Source: Blastomyces gilchristii SLH14081 (taxonomy: Eukaryota; Ascomycota; Eurotiomycetes; Onygenales; Ajellomycetaceae). From it: DNA of 64,000 bases. This document shows, in pieces, positions 10,785-21,970 of the stretch. The position numbers and the translations under genes were made by a program. The notes under the pieces are model-generated. The model saw nothing but the letters and a program-made list of their open reading frames with translations, made no database searches and had not been told where the DNA came from. Every line of letters begins with the position of its first letter. The stretch's first letter is position 1. Where the stretch lies: the NCBI RefSeq assembly GCF_000003855.2, contig NW_003101663.1, positions 165,696-229,695 on the forward strand, in the 5' to 3' direction.

Positions 10785-12100
10785 ATGGACAAAAGCCCTG
10801 CAGCTTCTGAGACTGCCCCTGAGTACAAATACATTGAGGATTGTGAACGGTTAGAGAGGTACTGTCCAGGCAGCTTTTACCTGTTAAAGCTTGGTGATTG
10901 ACTCTGTGATGGATGTTACTCTATTGTTCAGAACCTCGGATTTGGCAGCAGCTCTACAGTATGGCTGGCTTCTGACCAGAAGCAACAGGAGTTAGTTGCT
11001 ATCAAAATAAAATCCGCTGATTCTGCCTCAAAGTCTCAGAAAGTAGATATTCTAAAACATCTTCATCTGCACCCATTGATCAGACAGCTGCTGGACAATT
11101 TCATTGAAATTAGTCCCAATGGAGCTCACAATTGCCTGGTCATGGAAATGACTAGTTGTAGCTTGATGCAATCAAAGTCCTTGGCCTTTCACAGACTACT
11201 GAATCTTCGTATCACGCGAGCTATTGCTGCAGACCTGGTGTTAGCCATCCAGTTTTTACACAGACAAAACATTATCCACGGTGGTGAGTAGATAATCATT
11301 CCAGATATACACAGTGTCTAATCAATCCTACAGATATACATTGCGGTAATATCTTTCTTCAACTTCCCACTGATGTTCGCCGAATGATAGACCCTTCGCA
11401 ACTGTATCAGAAATTTGGCAATCCAATTCTTGAGCCTATTGTCCGAGTTGATGGCAACCCTCTCCCAGCAGGAGTTCCTACTCACATCATTGAGCCTGCA
11501 AGAGTTGGAATTCAGTCTGATCAAATCACCCCTACCTATTTGCCCATCATGCTCTCCGATTTTGGTTCGAGTTACTATCCTAGTAAAACAAGACGGACTA
11601 ACGCATATACACTCCCCCATCTTGTTCCACCCGAAGTCTTCTTTCTTGACAAACAAAATAACAAATATAACCTTTCATTCCCCAGTGAAATTTGGACCCT
11701 TGGATGTACCATATTTGAAATCATTGGTAGTGGGGGCCCCTTTAGTACCTTAGATGATGGCATACTCCAGGACCAAGTCAGTGTTCTGGGAAAGCTCCCT
11801 GATCCATGGTGGTCACAATGGGAGTCCAGAGCCGATTTTTTTAATGAGGATGCAACTATTGATATCACAACTGATGCTCCTTTCCAAGATAGCCTGAAAG
11901 AACAGTATGATTGGTTTGTTAATGCAGCTCAGCAGTGATCAGACATGGAAGAGCAGAGAGAGGATGAGAAGAAGGCTTTCCTGCATATGATTTGGATGAT
12001 GCTTCAATATTTACCAAGTGACAGGGCTACCATTCAGGATGTTGTTGAGTCTGAGTGGATGCAAAAATGGGCATTTCCTGCAAAGCAGGAAATTAAGTAA
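10785..12100 (+). pseudogene. SRPK-like serine/threonine kinase pseudogene
   Basis: Two exons, 10785-11283 and 11334-12100, with a GTGAGT...CTACAG intron, would give a 421-residue kinase. Motifs in order: glycine loop LGFGSSSTV (G52 on), VAIK lysine K74, catalytic loop IHGDIHCGN (D167, rebuilt by the splice), DFG at 242-244, VPPEVFF, and WTLGCTIFEI. The HGDIHCGN catalytic loop and compact insert fit the fungal SRPK-like family expanded in Onygenales. Two in-frame TGA stops interrupt it, at 10899 (before the glycine loop, where GDR is expected) and at 11936 (QQ-stop-SDMEE, near the C-terminal lobe). Both read as CGA-to-TGA. The frame stays open before, between and after the stops, so decay is recent or these are errors. 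Confidence 0.8.
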
Positions 12101-12929
12101 AAAGTCAGAAATAACAATGTTCAAATCACTACCAAATTGTGGGTAGATCTAGTGAGGGCAAAGATGATGAGAGTCACTCAAAAGATATGTTCTGATGCTA
12201 CATTATGTTTACAATGCTGTTCATTGAGTTGCATTAAATTAATATGTTACAGCATTACTGTTAACCAATAACTACATATTCTCAATTCACTCAAGATTAA
12301 GCAAATTCCTGATCTTTGTTGCTCTCCTTCAGAATTCAGCAGGCCCCTTTGGCATTGCCTCCCATGTCCTGAAGAATGACCTAGGAAGATTCTCTTAGAT
12401 CTACCACTGTCTCATGGAAATTGTCTCAAGACAATACAGGTCACAAGATTCGCGACCTGTCTCAATGGGCAATTTATGCTATCAACTGTCTTAGAAGCGT
12501 CCTTCTAGGTCGCAAGTAGGCCTGAGACTATCTGCCTGTGCTATACGGCCAGGTACTTCTGTTAGTTATCAATGGGGCTTTGGAGGCTACCAACTTGGTT
12601 TCATATGTTCATTTACTCATTCAAATTGAGCTCCTGCATTTACAGTTAAGTGTTTTATGTTCCTGCTTGCAGCAGAAAAGAGTCTGACAATGGAGACTTC
12701 ATTGTAATTTACAACAAACTAAAAAATGCTCTGTATAACTATAAATTGAATCTGAGCGGCGCAATTCTTTTGGTAGCGCCCTCCGTATCCATATGGATAA
12801 GTTGCGCGGCACGTGATTAGGGTAACTTAGGTGGGTGTAGTAATCACCAACAAATGGGCTTAAAACAGCGTCGAAAAATGGGATGCTCTGAGTGGCTTGC
12901 ACCCCCATCTTACAGACTATACTAATAAG
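12101..12929. other. Intergenic and BMT2 promoter
   Basis: No gene seen. The right end carries the BMT2 promoter elements listed separately. The segment near 12390-12530 holds several GTCTCA/CTGAGAC words, without clear terminal repeats. Confidence 0.45.
12810..12822. promoter_or_regulatory. CACGTG plus TTAGGG in the BMT2 promoter
   Basis: CACGTG at 12810-12815 and TTAGGG at 12817-12822, one base apart, 108-120 bp upstream of the BMT2 start. It is the same Cbf1/Tbf1-type pair as at uL23, with the telobox inverted and closer. Binding is inferred. Confidence 0.6.
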
Positions 12930-14018
12930 ATGACAATAACCAGCGTCCGCCGCAGGCCCAAGCCCAAGACCAAAGGAAAAACCCCCGGCTCCCTCTCTCA
13001 TGGCCGCCCACCGACCGCCACCAGCAAACCCGCTGCGTCCCTCTCCGCCAAAGCAACACGCACCCTCATCCGCGCCCACCACCAGCTCCACAAAGCCCGT
13101 GCCCGCGCCCTCGCTGAGAACAACGAAGCGCTCGTGCACGACCTGGACAGGCAGATCGCGGCACATGGCGGGCTCGAGGGCTACCAGCTAGCCAGCAAGA
13201 AGGGCCAGTCGAAGGAGCGGGGCGGTGATTCCAGCAAAGTGCTTGTGGACTGGTTGGCGCCTGTGTTTGAGAAGCTGCACCTGCAGCGGCGGAAACTGCA
13301 GAAGGAACAGGGCGGCGGTGATAAAGAAGAGGGTTATGATGGAAACGGTGACGCAAAAGTCGAAAGGCGAGAGGAGAAACCACAACCAAAACCAAAACCA
13401 CGACCACGACCGTGCGCGCAAATACGGTTACTCGAAGTCGGCGCGCTGAGTACCTCCAACGCCTGCTCGCGCGTCGGCTTGCTGGATGTCACGCGGATTG
13501 ACCTGCATTCACAGGAGAAGGGCATCCTGCAGCAGGATTTCATGGAGCGCCCATTGCCCGCATGCGAGGAGGAAAAGTTCCATATCATCAGCCTATCGCT
13601 GGTGTTGAACTATGTCTCGGATCCGGCGGGGAGGGGGGAGATGCTACGGCGGACAACGGCGTTTTTGACGCCGCCGCCGCCGCTACTGCAGCCGTTTACC
13701 GGGACGGTAGGGGATGCGGCATCAGGAGACGTTTCGGATACACAGCCTAGTAGCAGCACATATTTACCGTGTTTATTTCTCGTCCTGCCCGCGGCGTGCG
13801 TGCTGAATTCCCGGTATTTTACCGAGGGACGGCTGCGGACTATCATGGCGAGCTTGGGGTATAAGATGGTGCAGAGGAAGGTGACGTCGAAGCTTATATA
13901 TTACCTTTGGGAATATAACGTTGCTAATGCAACTACTACTGCTGCCGCTGCTGTTTTTAAGAAGGAGATGCTGAACCCCGGTGGGAATAGGAATAATTTT
14001 ACTGTTACTCTAGGTTAG
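12930..14018 (+). CDS. BMT2: Bmt2, 25S rRNA adenine-N1 methyltransferase
   Basis: Single exon, 362 residues from ATG 12930 (MTITSVRRRPKPK). The open frame extends slightly upstream but has no earlier ATG. An N-terminal basic region precedes LSAKATRTLIRAHHQLHKA, a Bmt2 signature. The Rossmann-like core follows: LLEVGALS (SAM-binding glycine loop), the acidic DVTRIDLHS strand, QQDFMERPLP, and FHIISLSLVLNYV. The end reads YFTEGRLRTIMASLGYKM. Bmt2 makes m1A at helix 65 of 25S rRNA (A2142 in yeast) in the nucleolus. A charged, low-complexity insert (about residues 130-160, QPKPKPRPRP) is longer than in yeast. The upstream CACGTG/TTAGGG pair supports co-regulation with ribosomal genes. Confidence 0.92.
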   Translation: MTITSVRRRPKPKTKGKTPGSLSHGRPPTATSKPAASLSAKATRTLIRAHHQLHKARARALAENNEALVHDLDRQIAAHGGLEGYQLASKKGQSKERGGDSSKVLVDWLAPVFEKLHLQRRKLQKEQGGGDKEEGYDGNGDAKVERREEKPQPKPKPRPRPCAQIRLLEVGALSTSNACSRVGLLDVTRIDLHSQEKGILQQDFMERPLPACEEEKFHIISLSLVLNYVSDPAGRGEMLRRTTAFLTPPPPLLQPFTGTVGDAASGDVSDTQPSSSTYLPCLFLVLPAACVLNSRYFTEGRLRTIMASLGYKMVQRKVTSKLIYYLWEYNVANATTTAAAAVFKKEMLNPGGNRNNFTVTLG

Positions 14019-14240
14019 GTTCTTTAAGATATGGAAAGGGCACATCGCCTCACAGCTAGCCACAAGCTTTCAATTATAGACGCTTGTGTATACAATCAAT
14101 AGTTTGCACATAGACAATTGACAGGAAGTTTGTTCCATCTTGATTGCTCATATGCCATTCATAACTCGTATAACCTTAAGGGTTAGTCGATCATCCCAAT
14201 CAGGAAGACCGCCATCAGATATTCCCCTATATCTCTCCAC

Positions 14241-14282
14241 AAAAAAAAAAAAAAAAAAGAAAAAAAAGAAAAAGAAAAAAAA
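14241..14282. repeat. Interrupted poly(A) tract
   Basis: About 42 bp of A with rare G in the short gap between the convergent 3' ends of BMT2 and the AVT1-like gene. On the minus strand it is a T tract just past the transporter stop codon. Confidence 0.85.
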
Positions 14283-14289
14283 AACGAAC

Positions 14290-16598
14290 TCAACTCAACC
14301 CAATCCTCTCCCTCGGAATGAACGCCCACACCGTCCCTACAACCGCCATAACCGAACAAACGCCCAACAACACCCAATCCACCACCCTCTCCCAAAACGG
14401 AATACTGCTCCCGAATATCCTGAGATAAAACGCCACCGGCAGGATGATGCAGATGGTGATGCACAGACTCGCGCCGATGAATGCCATGATGCGGTCGAAG
14501 TAGGGGAAGACGATGGCGGTGAAGGTTATTATGCAGATTGTTAGGATGCGGGCGATGGATTGGACGGCTGTGCGGAGGAAGGGGCTAGGTGAGTGGGTGT
14601 GGGTGTGGGTGTGGGTGTGGGTGTGGGTGTGGGATTTGGGATTTGGGATTTTGCTTGTTTTTGTGGTGGCGGTGGGATGGCGGGGGTGGGTGGAGGCCGC
14701 AGAGGGATTCAGCGGTGCTTACTAGGGGGCGGCAGCTGGGGGTTTGGGAATTCTCGTGGTTAACTTGTTTGTTGTCCCGGTAAGATGGATAGGGGGAAGT
14801 AAGTACTTACCTAAGAGGTACTTTGGTCAATGGGATGATTGCGATGAAAGCCACGATACAGACTGATAGCCAGTTGGGGTATCCGGCTGTTCGGAGAATG
14901 TTGGATGTGATTTCGTCTCTGACATTAGGGCCAAACATGAGCCAGCCAGCAACGGCCATGGCTAGGTCTAACAGAAACTATACAAAGGCAGATAGATTTA
15001 GCCTAATGTTGCAAGTAGTGCAGGCGGTGGATAGGTAGAGGACTAACCGTGAAGATATAGGTTACCCAAAGACTCACACCGTACTTATGCGGGTGTCTCA
15101 TGTCTTTATAGATGTTTGGAAAGACGCTGTGGCCGCCCCAGGGAGCTGGAAGCATATGGAATGTTTAGTACACGAGGTCAAGGAATTATCCCATAGCCGG
15201 TTTCTGTATGGAGAGACTTACACATGATTAGTCCAAATGAAAGTGGAACAGCGCTCCAGTTTTCAGGAAGAAGTGATGTCCGCGCAGGATCACGAAGGGA
15301 GCCTGGTGACTCTGGTTTGATGATGCCATCAACAAAAATAATCAGAACAACTTTTTCATTGATTGATTTGTTAGCCATGCTCCAAAAATTAGAGTGTAGG
15401 AGAGTAGTTAAGGGGAGGGAGGGCTTTGCGGTGCCCCTCAATAAAACTTACTAGAAGTACAGCAAAAAATCCCCAAAATACTCGACAGGCTTAGCAGCCG
15501 CAAGGGCACAAAATTCATCGGAATTAAAATCGCACCACATATCAGTTTCCATCGGAGTGCGCCTAGGCCCGGAACCAACGCATCAATACTATCAGCAAAC
15601 AACACAACCAAAGCAACACATGCGCCCATTAGTTCCAAGCAGAAGAGTAAGCTGGTGACGATACGGGCCTGGGGACCAAAGCTGATATACGCCAGGTCCG
15701 CATACGTAACGAGGGTGGGATCGTCCACGCACTTGGCAAGGATTTTGGCCGTGTATGCGGTAGCCACTGCGGAGAAGATGAGGAGCGGGATGCCGATAAG
15801 CCAGCCCGCATACATGAGGCCCAGTGGCAAGCTAAGCAGGCCGATTCCGATAAGGACGTTGACGGAGTTGAAAATTGTCTGCGGGACGGTGGATTGGCCG
15901 ACGATGATGGCTTCCTTGGAGCCGTCTTCGTGCTGGATGCGCTTGACGATGAAGGGTTCGCGTTCGGAATCCGTATCCGCTGCGGCATCTGCCTCGATAA
16001 ACTGGTGTTCCCTATGTAGCTGTGCTGCGTGCAGCCTGGTAGATTCGCTTATTCTAGACGTCACCGTCGTTCCATACGAGGGTTCGTAACTTCGTCCCAG
16101 TAGCGGTGTGGTGCGCGGGGATATATCGAACTCGGCATCTACAGTTCCGTAGTCGAGTAAATATTCTGCCTCACCGAAGGGGGTTTCCAACCCTCGTTCA
16201 CCGGGGCCAGAACGTCGGCGCAGAAGGGCCCTGGTTTCGTCTATGGATAGCCTATGGCCATGTTCCTCGTCATCTGGCAGGGCGAGGACGAACGAGGATC
16301 TCCGGGGAGCGACTTCTGGGAAATGAGCTGCCCGCTGCCACGAACGAGCAAAATTATCGAAGCTATTAGGCGCTGCGGAAGATGTATTATGCCTTGTGGA
16401 TATCTCCGACGCCCTACAGAGAGCAGTTAGCAAGTGGAGTTATATGAGAACTTGGGCAAACCGGGAGGAGATGTTTTGAAGGGGGAATTAATATGTAAAC
16501 ATATACCATCGTCTTCGTAGATCATTATCATCAGTTTCACGCTGTGCGATGTTCCGAGGCGTCGAAGATGAGGATGTTGATGGTTCAGGTCCTGCCAT
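14290..16598 (-). CDS. AVT1: Vacuolar amino-acid transporter, AVT1 type (AAAP family)
   Basis: Minus-strand exons: 16598-16507, 16413-15452, 15350-15222, 15145-15048, 14977-14811 and 14584-14290, in frame, 580 residues. A hydrophilic N-terminus of about 210 residues precedes the Aa_trans domain. That domain starts STVPQTIFNSVNVLIGIGLL and includes PLSFGLIMSPWGGHSVFPNI and GWLMFGPNVRDEITSNIL, about ten membrane segments. AVT1 imports neutral amino acids into the vacuole by proton exchange. The last intron is ambiguous: an internal acceptor at 14736 would keep a well-conserved CRPLVSTAESLCGL segment. That reading then runs through a GTGGGT hexanucleotide array and loses frame. The shorter frame-keeping junction was chosen for the coordinates. 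Confidence 0.88.
14593..14633. repeat. (GTGGGT)n hexanucleotide repeat in the AVT1-like gene
   Basis: Nearly seven tandem GTGGGT units, encoding His-Pro repeats on the minus strand if translated. It lies in the last intron of the chosen model, or in an exon of the alternative one. Just downstream (transcript sense) the frame would have to shift by one to reach the conserved PFLRTAVQSIARIL block. Confidence 0.85.
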
Positions 16599-17621
16599 TG
16601 TAGAATATCGAATTGTGCTGGACCGCGCTGTATTGCTTGTTTACCTGTAGCTGCTCATACGACTAGATATTCGCGCAAGATACTAGAAAAATGAAATATA
16701 CACGGGCTATAGTGCAATACCGAGAGAGGGGGTATCTTGCTTCAAGGACAAGAAAAAAAATAAAATAATAATAAACAAAACTTCCCTGGTACAGAGAGAA
16801 AGTAAATTTACAGGAACAGATGGATATCAAAAACCGCATAAAAGAAATTGGAGATATATAAATATATTTATCTATAAACGGGTCGGGTCGGTGGGAAGAC
16901 AAATCGCGCGAACCACGGGTGGCGACAAACTGTGAAAATTTTTTATATTGAGATACGAACCACGCTTTTTTTCTTTTTATTTTTTTTATTTTTTTTCCGG
17001 GCTAGAACTGGAATGCAATATATGTAATATCTTGAATAGCAGGTTGTTTTGGTCCCTGTATCTCATAATAAGGGGGTTGAGATGATTTCATTGCGACTTG
17101 ACTTTGCGATGGCTGGAATATATCATTTGCGGAGACACAGAAAAAAAGACCATGGCTGAGGTCGCAAAGTAGAGTTCAGGCAACACGCCTTAACATTTTT
17201 CGATTGATATATTGAGTGTAGATATGTATAACATGTATGGAGTGGAGGAATCACGTTTGCTGCCAAGATGCAGACAGGAGAAAATACGTCATCGTTGGTT
17301 GTTTTTATGCATTCCCAGAACGGTGAAAATCCTACGTAGTATGTACTGTACATTGTAGGAGTTATGTCTCACTCAACAGGTACTCCATTGACAAGAAGAT
17401 ATTGTTCAAGTTTATATGCCCAGGAACGAACAGGAAAAGGAACCCATGAAAATCAGGCAAGGAGTAAAAACCAAATGAAAAAGATATGAAAAAGATGAGG
17501 CAAAAAGAAATCCTCAAAAAGCCCCCACCCCCCCCCCCCAATCAACTTATCAACCATTACATATAAATCAAGTATATATACTACACAATGCTACAGAAAT
17601 TATAGATATGTTAAAACCCCC
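16599..17621. other. Intergenic, AVT1-like promoter side
   Basis: 1 kb with no recognised gene. It includes a T-rich block (16967-17000) and a poly(C) tract near 17523-17540. Short minus frames here are low-complexity. Confidence 0.5.
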
Positions 17622-18035
17622 CTACTCAATCATCTCCACAACCACCGCCGTCCCATACGCACACACCTGCGCAAACCCGCCTAGATCACTCGTATCAAAC
17701 CGCAGCGCGATAATCGCATTCCCGCCCTTCTGCAAACACTCGCCCACCATGCGCGCCACAGCTTCGTTGCGCGCCCGGTACAGCATCGTCGTGAACATGC
17801 CCAGCTCGCCGCCCGCGATGGATTTGAGCACCATGCCCAGCCCCGCCGCCAAGTTGCGCGATTGCACCGTCAGCCCGTACACGGCGCCTAGCACGCGGGT
17901 TACCCGGTAGCCCGGGAGGTCGTTCATGGTGGTCGTGATCACGCCGTCTGTGTCAGTGAAGGCGCCGTGGATTTCGAGGCCCTGGATACTGTCTTGGGCG
18001 GGGATGGCGGATTTGGCTTTGGATTCTGATGCCAT
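17622..18035 (-). CDS. YbjQ/UPF0145 family protein
   Basis: Single exon, 137 residues. After an N-terminal extension of about 35 residues (MASESKAKSAIPAQDSI...) comes the YbjQ_1 core: LPGYRVTRVLGAVYGLTVQSRN, GELGMFTTMLYRARNEAVARM, and GNAIIALRFDTSDLGGFAQVCAYGTAV. Bacterial members are 100-110 residues and form pentameric rings; the Pfam name suggests metal binding, but the role is unproven. The GC-rich, intron-less coding sequence and the mainly bacterial distribution of the family would fit an old acquisition from bacteria, which is inference. The start has clean context (the only ATG before the conserved core). Confidence 0.9.
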   Translation of the reverse strand: MASESKAKSAIPAQDSIQGLEIHGAFTDTDGVITTTMNDLPGYRVTRVLGAVYGLTVQSRNLAAGLGMVLKSIAGGELGMFTTMLYRARNEAVARMVGECLQKGGNAIIALRFDTSDLGGFAQVCAYGTAVVVEMIE

Positions 18036-19077
18036 GGGGGGCGGTATAGAAATATATAGGTAAGTATGTAGCTGTGTAGCTCTGTGTTTGCTCTCGAATC
18101 TGATAGTGCTTTTTTTGAGGTGAGGAAGAAAGCAGGAGAGGAAAGGTTGAATTTATAGATTTTCAAGGATATTATTGTGAAGAATTCGCTTCTTATGCTT
18201 TTGGGAGGTGTATGTACATGTATATGTACTTTGAATGTGTTTGGTATATTTGTTACTTTTGAATCATCTCAACGTCCTGTGCTCCGATTTATATACCTCG
18301 AGGACCAGCAGCAAGCCTTATCCCTCGCGTTTTGCTGCTAGCTCGATGTAGGATAAACCTCGTATTCCGGCCGATTTCCACGGTTGGGTGTGGCCATTTG
18401 TTCGATGGTGATCAGCCTAACTATTTATTGTCCTCTGTACGGAGTAGATCGCCGTGTTGGAAGAGGCACACCGACATGCGTCTTGGATCGTGTCCTGTCT
18501 CTGCATATAAGTGTTTAATTAACGTATTCCATGGCAGAAACGTGAGCAAATTTGACCACTGGTAACCACCGTGTTTTTCTGCTTCTCTTCTATGCTTTGG
18601 CATGTAATCTGCAATTGGGTGTGTGAGATAGCCGTTATCATAGCGACAGTATATTTTTTGGACTGTAAAATCAGCCACACTCGGAAACGGGACGTAGAGG
18701 AAGACAAAAGAATGGATAGATTCGCCATGCCATCGAGTAAATTGCACCAAATATCTCCAGCTCATTATTATTTGTCTGCGGAGTTGTTCCGTCTTGCGGC
18801 GGTGCTTATGTCATCGCCCGCCAGCCAACCTCGTCCCCCACAATCGGCTGCAGAAATTGTTCAACCTCCGCCAACTGCAACGACAAGTCGACCGGCTGAA
18901 AGGTGAGTGCTTCTACCCGTCTAAAGTCTAAAGTCTAAACCCTCTCTCTATATCCGTCTCTCGTCTCTTCTCGGTGTATATATCGCAGAATTCGGTTGCT
19001 AACCAGCCTGTTCTTTCAAGTGTGCTCCTTATATCACTCCTACCCCCCCGGCGGTCGCACATCCAAGGTCGCCCACC
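18036..19077. other. Intergenic between YbjQ-type gene and SUP45
   Basis: 1 kb that should hold the promoter and 5' UTR of SUP45. A donor-like GTGAGT at 18903 and CT-rich sequence before TTTCAAG at 19020 suggest a 5' UTR intron. The open frame at 18571-18906 lacks family features and is best read as leader sequence. Confidence 0.45.
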
Positions 19078-20705
19078 ATGAGCGTGGCTCAGGCGAACGA
19101 CGCGGAGAAGAACATCGAGATATGGAAGGTCAAGAAGCTGATCAAACGCCTCGAGGCGGCTCGTGGAAATGGAACGTCCATGATCTCCTTGATTATCCGT
19201 GAGCCTTCACTTTTCTTGACCACCCCTCCAACCCAACCACCAGCCCCCAAGCGTTCTGACTATGTGTTTTTTGAACTTCGGACTGACTCAACATGTTTTC
19301 TGCCTGAATAGCGCCTAAGGACCAGGTCTCACGAGCAGCTAAGATGTTGGCGGAAGAGTTTGTATGTCACGCTTTCCTCCCGAGGTGGCCAGTTTCGTCT
19401 TAAATTCTTTTTTTTTTTTTTCCCTCCTATAGAGATGGAATGTAAAGAATTACGTATTAATATTCACTCCCCCCCCAGGGTACCGCTTCCAACATCAAAT
19501 CTCGAGTTAACCGCCTGTCCGTCCTGTCGGCTATTACCTCCACCCAACAGCGTCTCAAGCTCTACACAAAAGTCCCTCCAAACGGACTCGTTATCTACTG
19601 TGGTGAAATTATCACCTCCGAGGGAAAGGAGCGGAAGATTAACATCGACTTTGAGCCTTTCAAGCCCATCAATACGTCCCTCTACCTTTGTGACAACAAG
19701 TTTCACACCGAAGCCCTCAGCGAACTCCTCGAGTCAGACCAGAAGTTCGGATTCATCATCATGGATGGTAACGGCGCTCTCTTCGGAACCCTAAGCGGAA
19801 ACACCAGAGACGTAGTCCACAAGTTCTCCGTTGCTCTCCCCAAGAAGCACGGTCGTGGTGGTCAGTCTGCTTTGCGTTTCGCCCGTCTTCGAGAGGAAAA
19901 GCGTCACAACTATGTCCGTAAAGTTGCCGAACTGGCAGTGCAGAATTTCATCACCAATGACAAAGTTAACGTTGCCGGTATCATCCTTGCTGGATCCGCC
20001 GATTTCAAGAACGACCTCAACCAGTCCGACATGTTTGATAACCGCCTTCAATCCAAGGTTATCAAGGTCGTTGATGTTTCCTACGGTGGTGAGAACGGCT
20101 TCAACCAAGCCATTGAACTTGCCTCTGAGACTCTTGGCAACGTCAAATTCATTCAGGAGAAGAAACTTATCGGCAAATACTTCGAGGAAATCAGCCAGGA
20201 TAGCGGCAGAGTCTGTTACGGTGTGGACGATACTCTTAAAGCTTTGGAACTAGGTGCTGCAGAAACGTTGATCGTTTACGAAAACTTGGATGTTACCCGC
20301 TGGGTTCTCAAGGCCAGCACCGGCGAAGAAGTTATTCTCCACACCACCAAGGCCCAGGAGGCTAACCGGGAGATGTTTATGGATAAGGAAACCGGGCAGG
20401 AAATGGAAATTGAGGACCAAAGCTCGTTCCTTGAATGGCTGGCTGAGCATTACAAAGATTTTGGAGCAACCCTGGAGTTTGTTTCCGATCGGTCCAGCGA
20501 AGGAAACCAGTTCGTCAAGGGCTTTGGTGGTATCGGAGCTATTCTCCGCTACAAAGTCAACTTTGAGCAGTTGGCTGATTACGAATCCGAGGACGAGTTC
20601 TACGACGGTATGTACATCTATATCTGCAAAACCCCCATTTTCCCCGCTCCTGTTTCAGTTCTAGGTATATTCAGATGCTAATCTTACTTGCATCCTACAG
20701 ATTGA
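19078..20705 (+). CDS. SUP45: eRF1 translation termination factor
   Basis: Four exons: 19078-19198, 19312-19361, 19479-20607 and 20701-20705, giving 434 residues. The final exon carries only two coding bases and the stop codon (FYDD-stop). Domain 1 holds the stop-decoding motifs NIKS (62-65) and YLCDNKF. Domain 2 holds the GGQ motif (184-186, [20 protein letters not shown]), which triggers peptidyl-tRNA hydrolysis. Domain 3, which binds eRF3, runs to the acidic C-terminus. Two short introns sit near the 5' end and one splits the penultimate codon. The NIKS and YxCxxxF motifs are standard, so there is no sign of stop-codon reassignment in this organism, which matters for the TGA-bearing genes at 5.7 and 10.8 kb. 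Confidence 0.97.
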
Positions 20706-21827
20706 CGGTTTTGCGACCTCGCGGAGAGCGAGGATGATTGCCCAGAAATCCCTTCGGAGGATGTTCTGACGGCTCGTCCCTTGAATTCAGCTAACAATGA
20801 CATTCAAGGAGGTTCCCGGACAGCCGCCACACGGGCTCTATGTCCGTCTGCCCAATCCAGCACGAAGCTTCTCAGAGGTACTGCAAACTTTCTTTTTACG
20901 TCGTGCATTTTTGGAAACATCTAATTAAATTCTTGGTGTTTTATTATAGGGCCATCCAAGCTCCGTAATGTGGCTATGAGCAATTAAAGAGAAAAAGAAA
21001 CACAGGCTTTCCAACTTCTTCTTATATAACAAGAGAAGTCCTCTTTTAGATACGAAAACCCTGGCTGGATTACTGAGCGACAAAAGAGGCGGCCAAATCG
21101 GAAGGAGGCGAGAGGCGTGTTCGATTTTTTTTTCCACTTTTCAGAGAGTTTGTATCTTTTTTTGTCCCAAATACAGCCGATAACATAACGTGCTCCTTTC
21201 TCCCTCTCCTGCAAGGCTCTGTAACACAGCGAGAGATCTTTTTAGAAAGGGGCAGTGACCAAGAAATATTATTTATCGGTTTTTTCCCAGACTGCGTGTT
21301 TCTCTATAATTATGATTTATTATTATCATTATCATTACGCCCTCTTTAAGGTTTTTTAGTATTTTTTATATTTTCATTTTTAAATTTCTGTTCTCGCGAC
21401 TACATCTTTACGCGTTAACCTATATTTTATCTATTAGATAGACTTTATTTTATCTACTTTCGTTCTGCACAGCCGGCATCCTCATTCTCGCTTTAGAAAC
21501 GCGTGCAGGCTGACTGATATGTTCTTTCTATATATAGACTTCGGGAAAGGAAGAGAAAAAGACCTCCTCTTCAACAATATAACAACGTTCCAGCTTTCGG
21601 GAGGAGGAATTTAGCGGGTTCATCTTTCATTTTCATCATTTTCATTCCTCTTTTAATGACTCCATTGTGGTGTGGGATGAGATTATCAACCTCAACCATT
21701 CACCAGCCACCACCCGCAGCAAGTTCTTACTCAGGCTCTTCTCTAAGACACATGATAAAGGAGAAGAAGCTACCCTATCTATAAACAAACACATAACAAA
21801 TCGTTCACTCATTCAATGAATATCTCC

Positions 21828-21885
<58 letters not shown>

Positions 21886-21970
21886 AAGAAATAAAAAGAT
21901 AAGAAAGAAAAAGAAAAGTAAATAACGCAACAACCCCCCTCCCACCCCCAGCCCCTCTATACCCCAACAC
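20706..21970. other. Intergenic, convergent 3' flanks of SUP45 and PHA2
   Basis: Eleven bases past the SUP45 stop lies a 6-bp GC hairpin (CCTCGC GGAGA GCGAGG, 20717-20733). The remainder is T-rich 3' flank, then a poly(A) run (21829-21858) and a (GA)n run (21859-21886) close to the PHA2 stop. No gene seen. Confidence 0.55.

Noticed and set aside
10785..12100. Reading TGA as a sense codon or by programmed readthrough in the kinase and AAA genes
   Set aside because: Core genes here use TGA as a normal stop (e.g. SUP45, AVT1-like) and eRF1 has standard decoding motifs. C-to-T mutation of CGA explains the stops better.
12897..12929. Upstream extension of BMT2
   Set aside because: The open frame begins at TTG, not ATG; the first ATG is 12930 and the extra residues are not family-like.
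18571..18906. 111-codon ORF upstream of SUP45
   Set aside because: Low-complexity Pro/Ser end and no family; lies where the SUP45 leader is expected.
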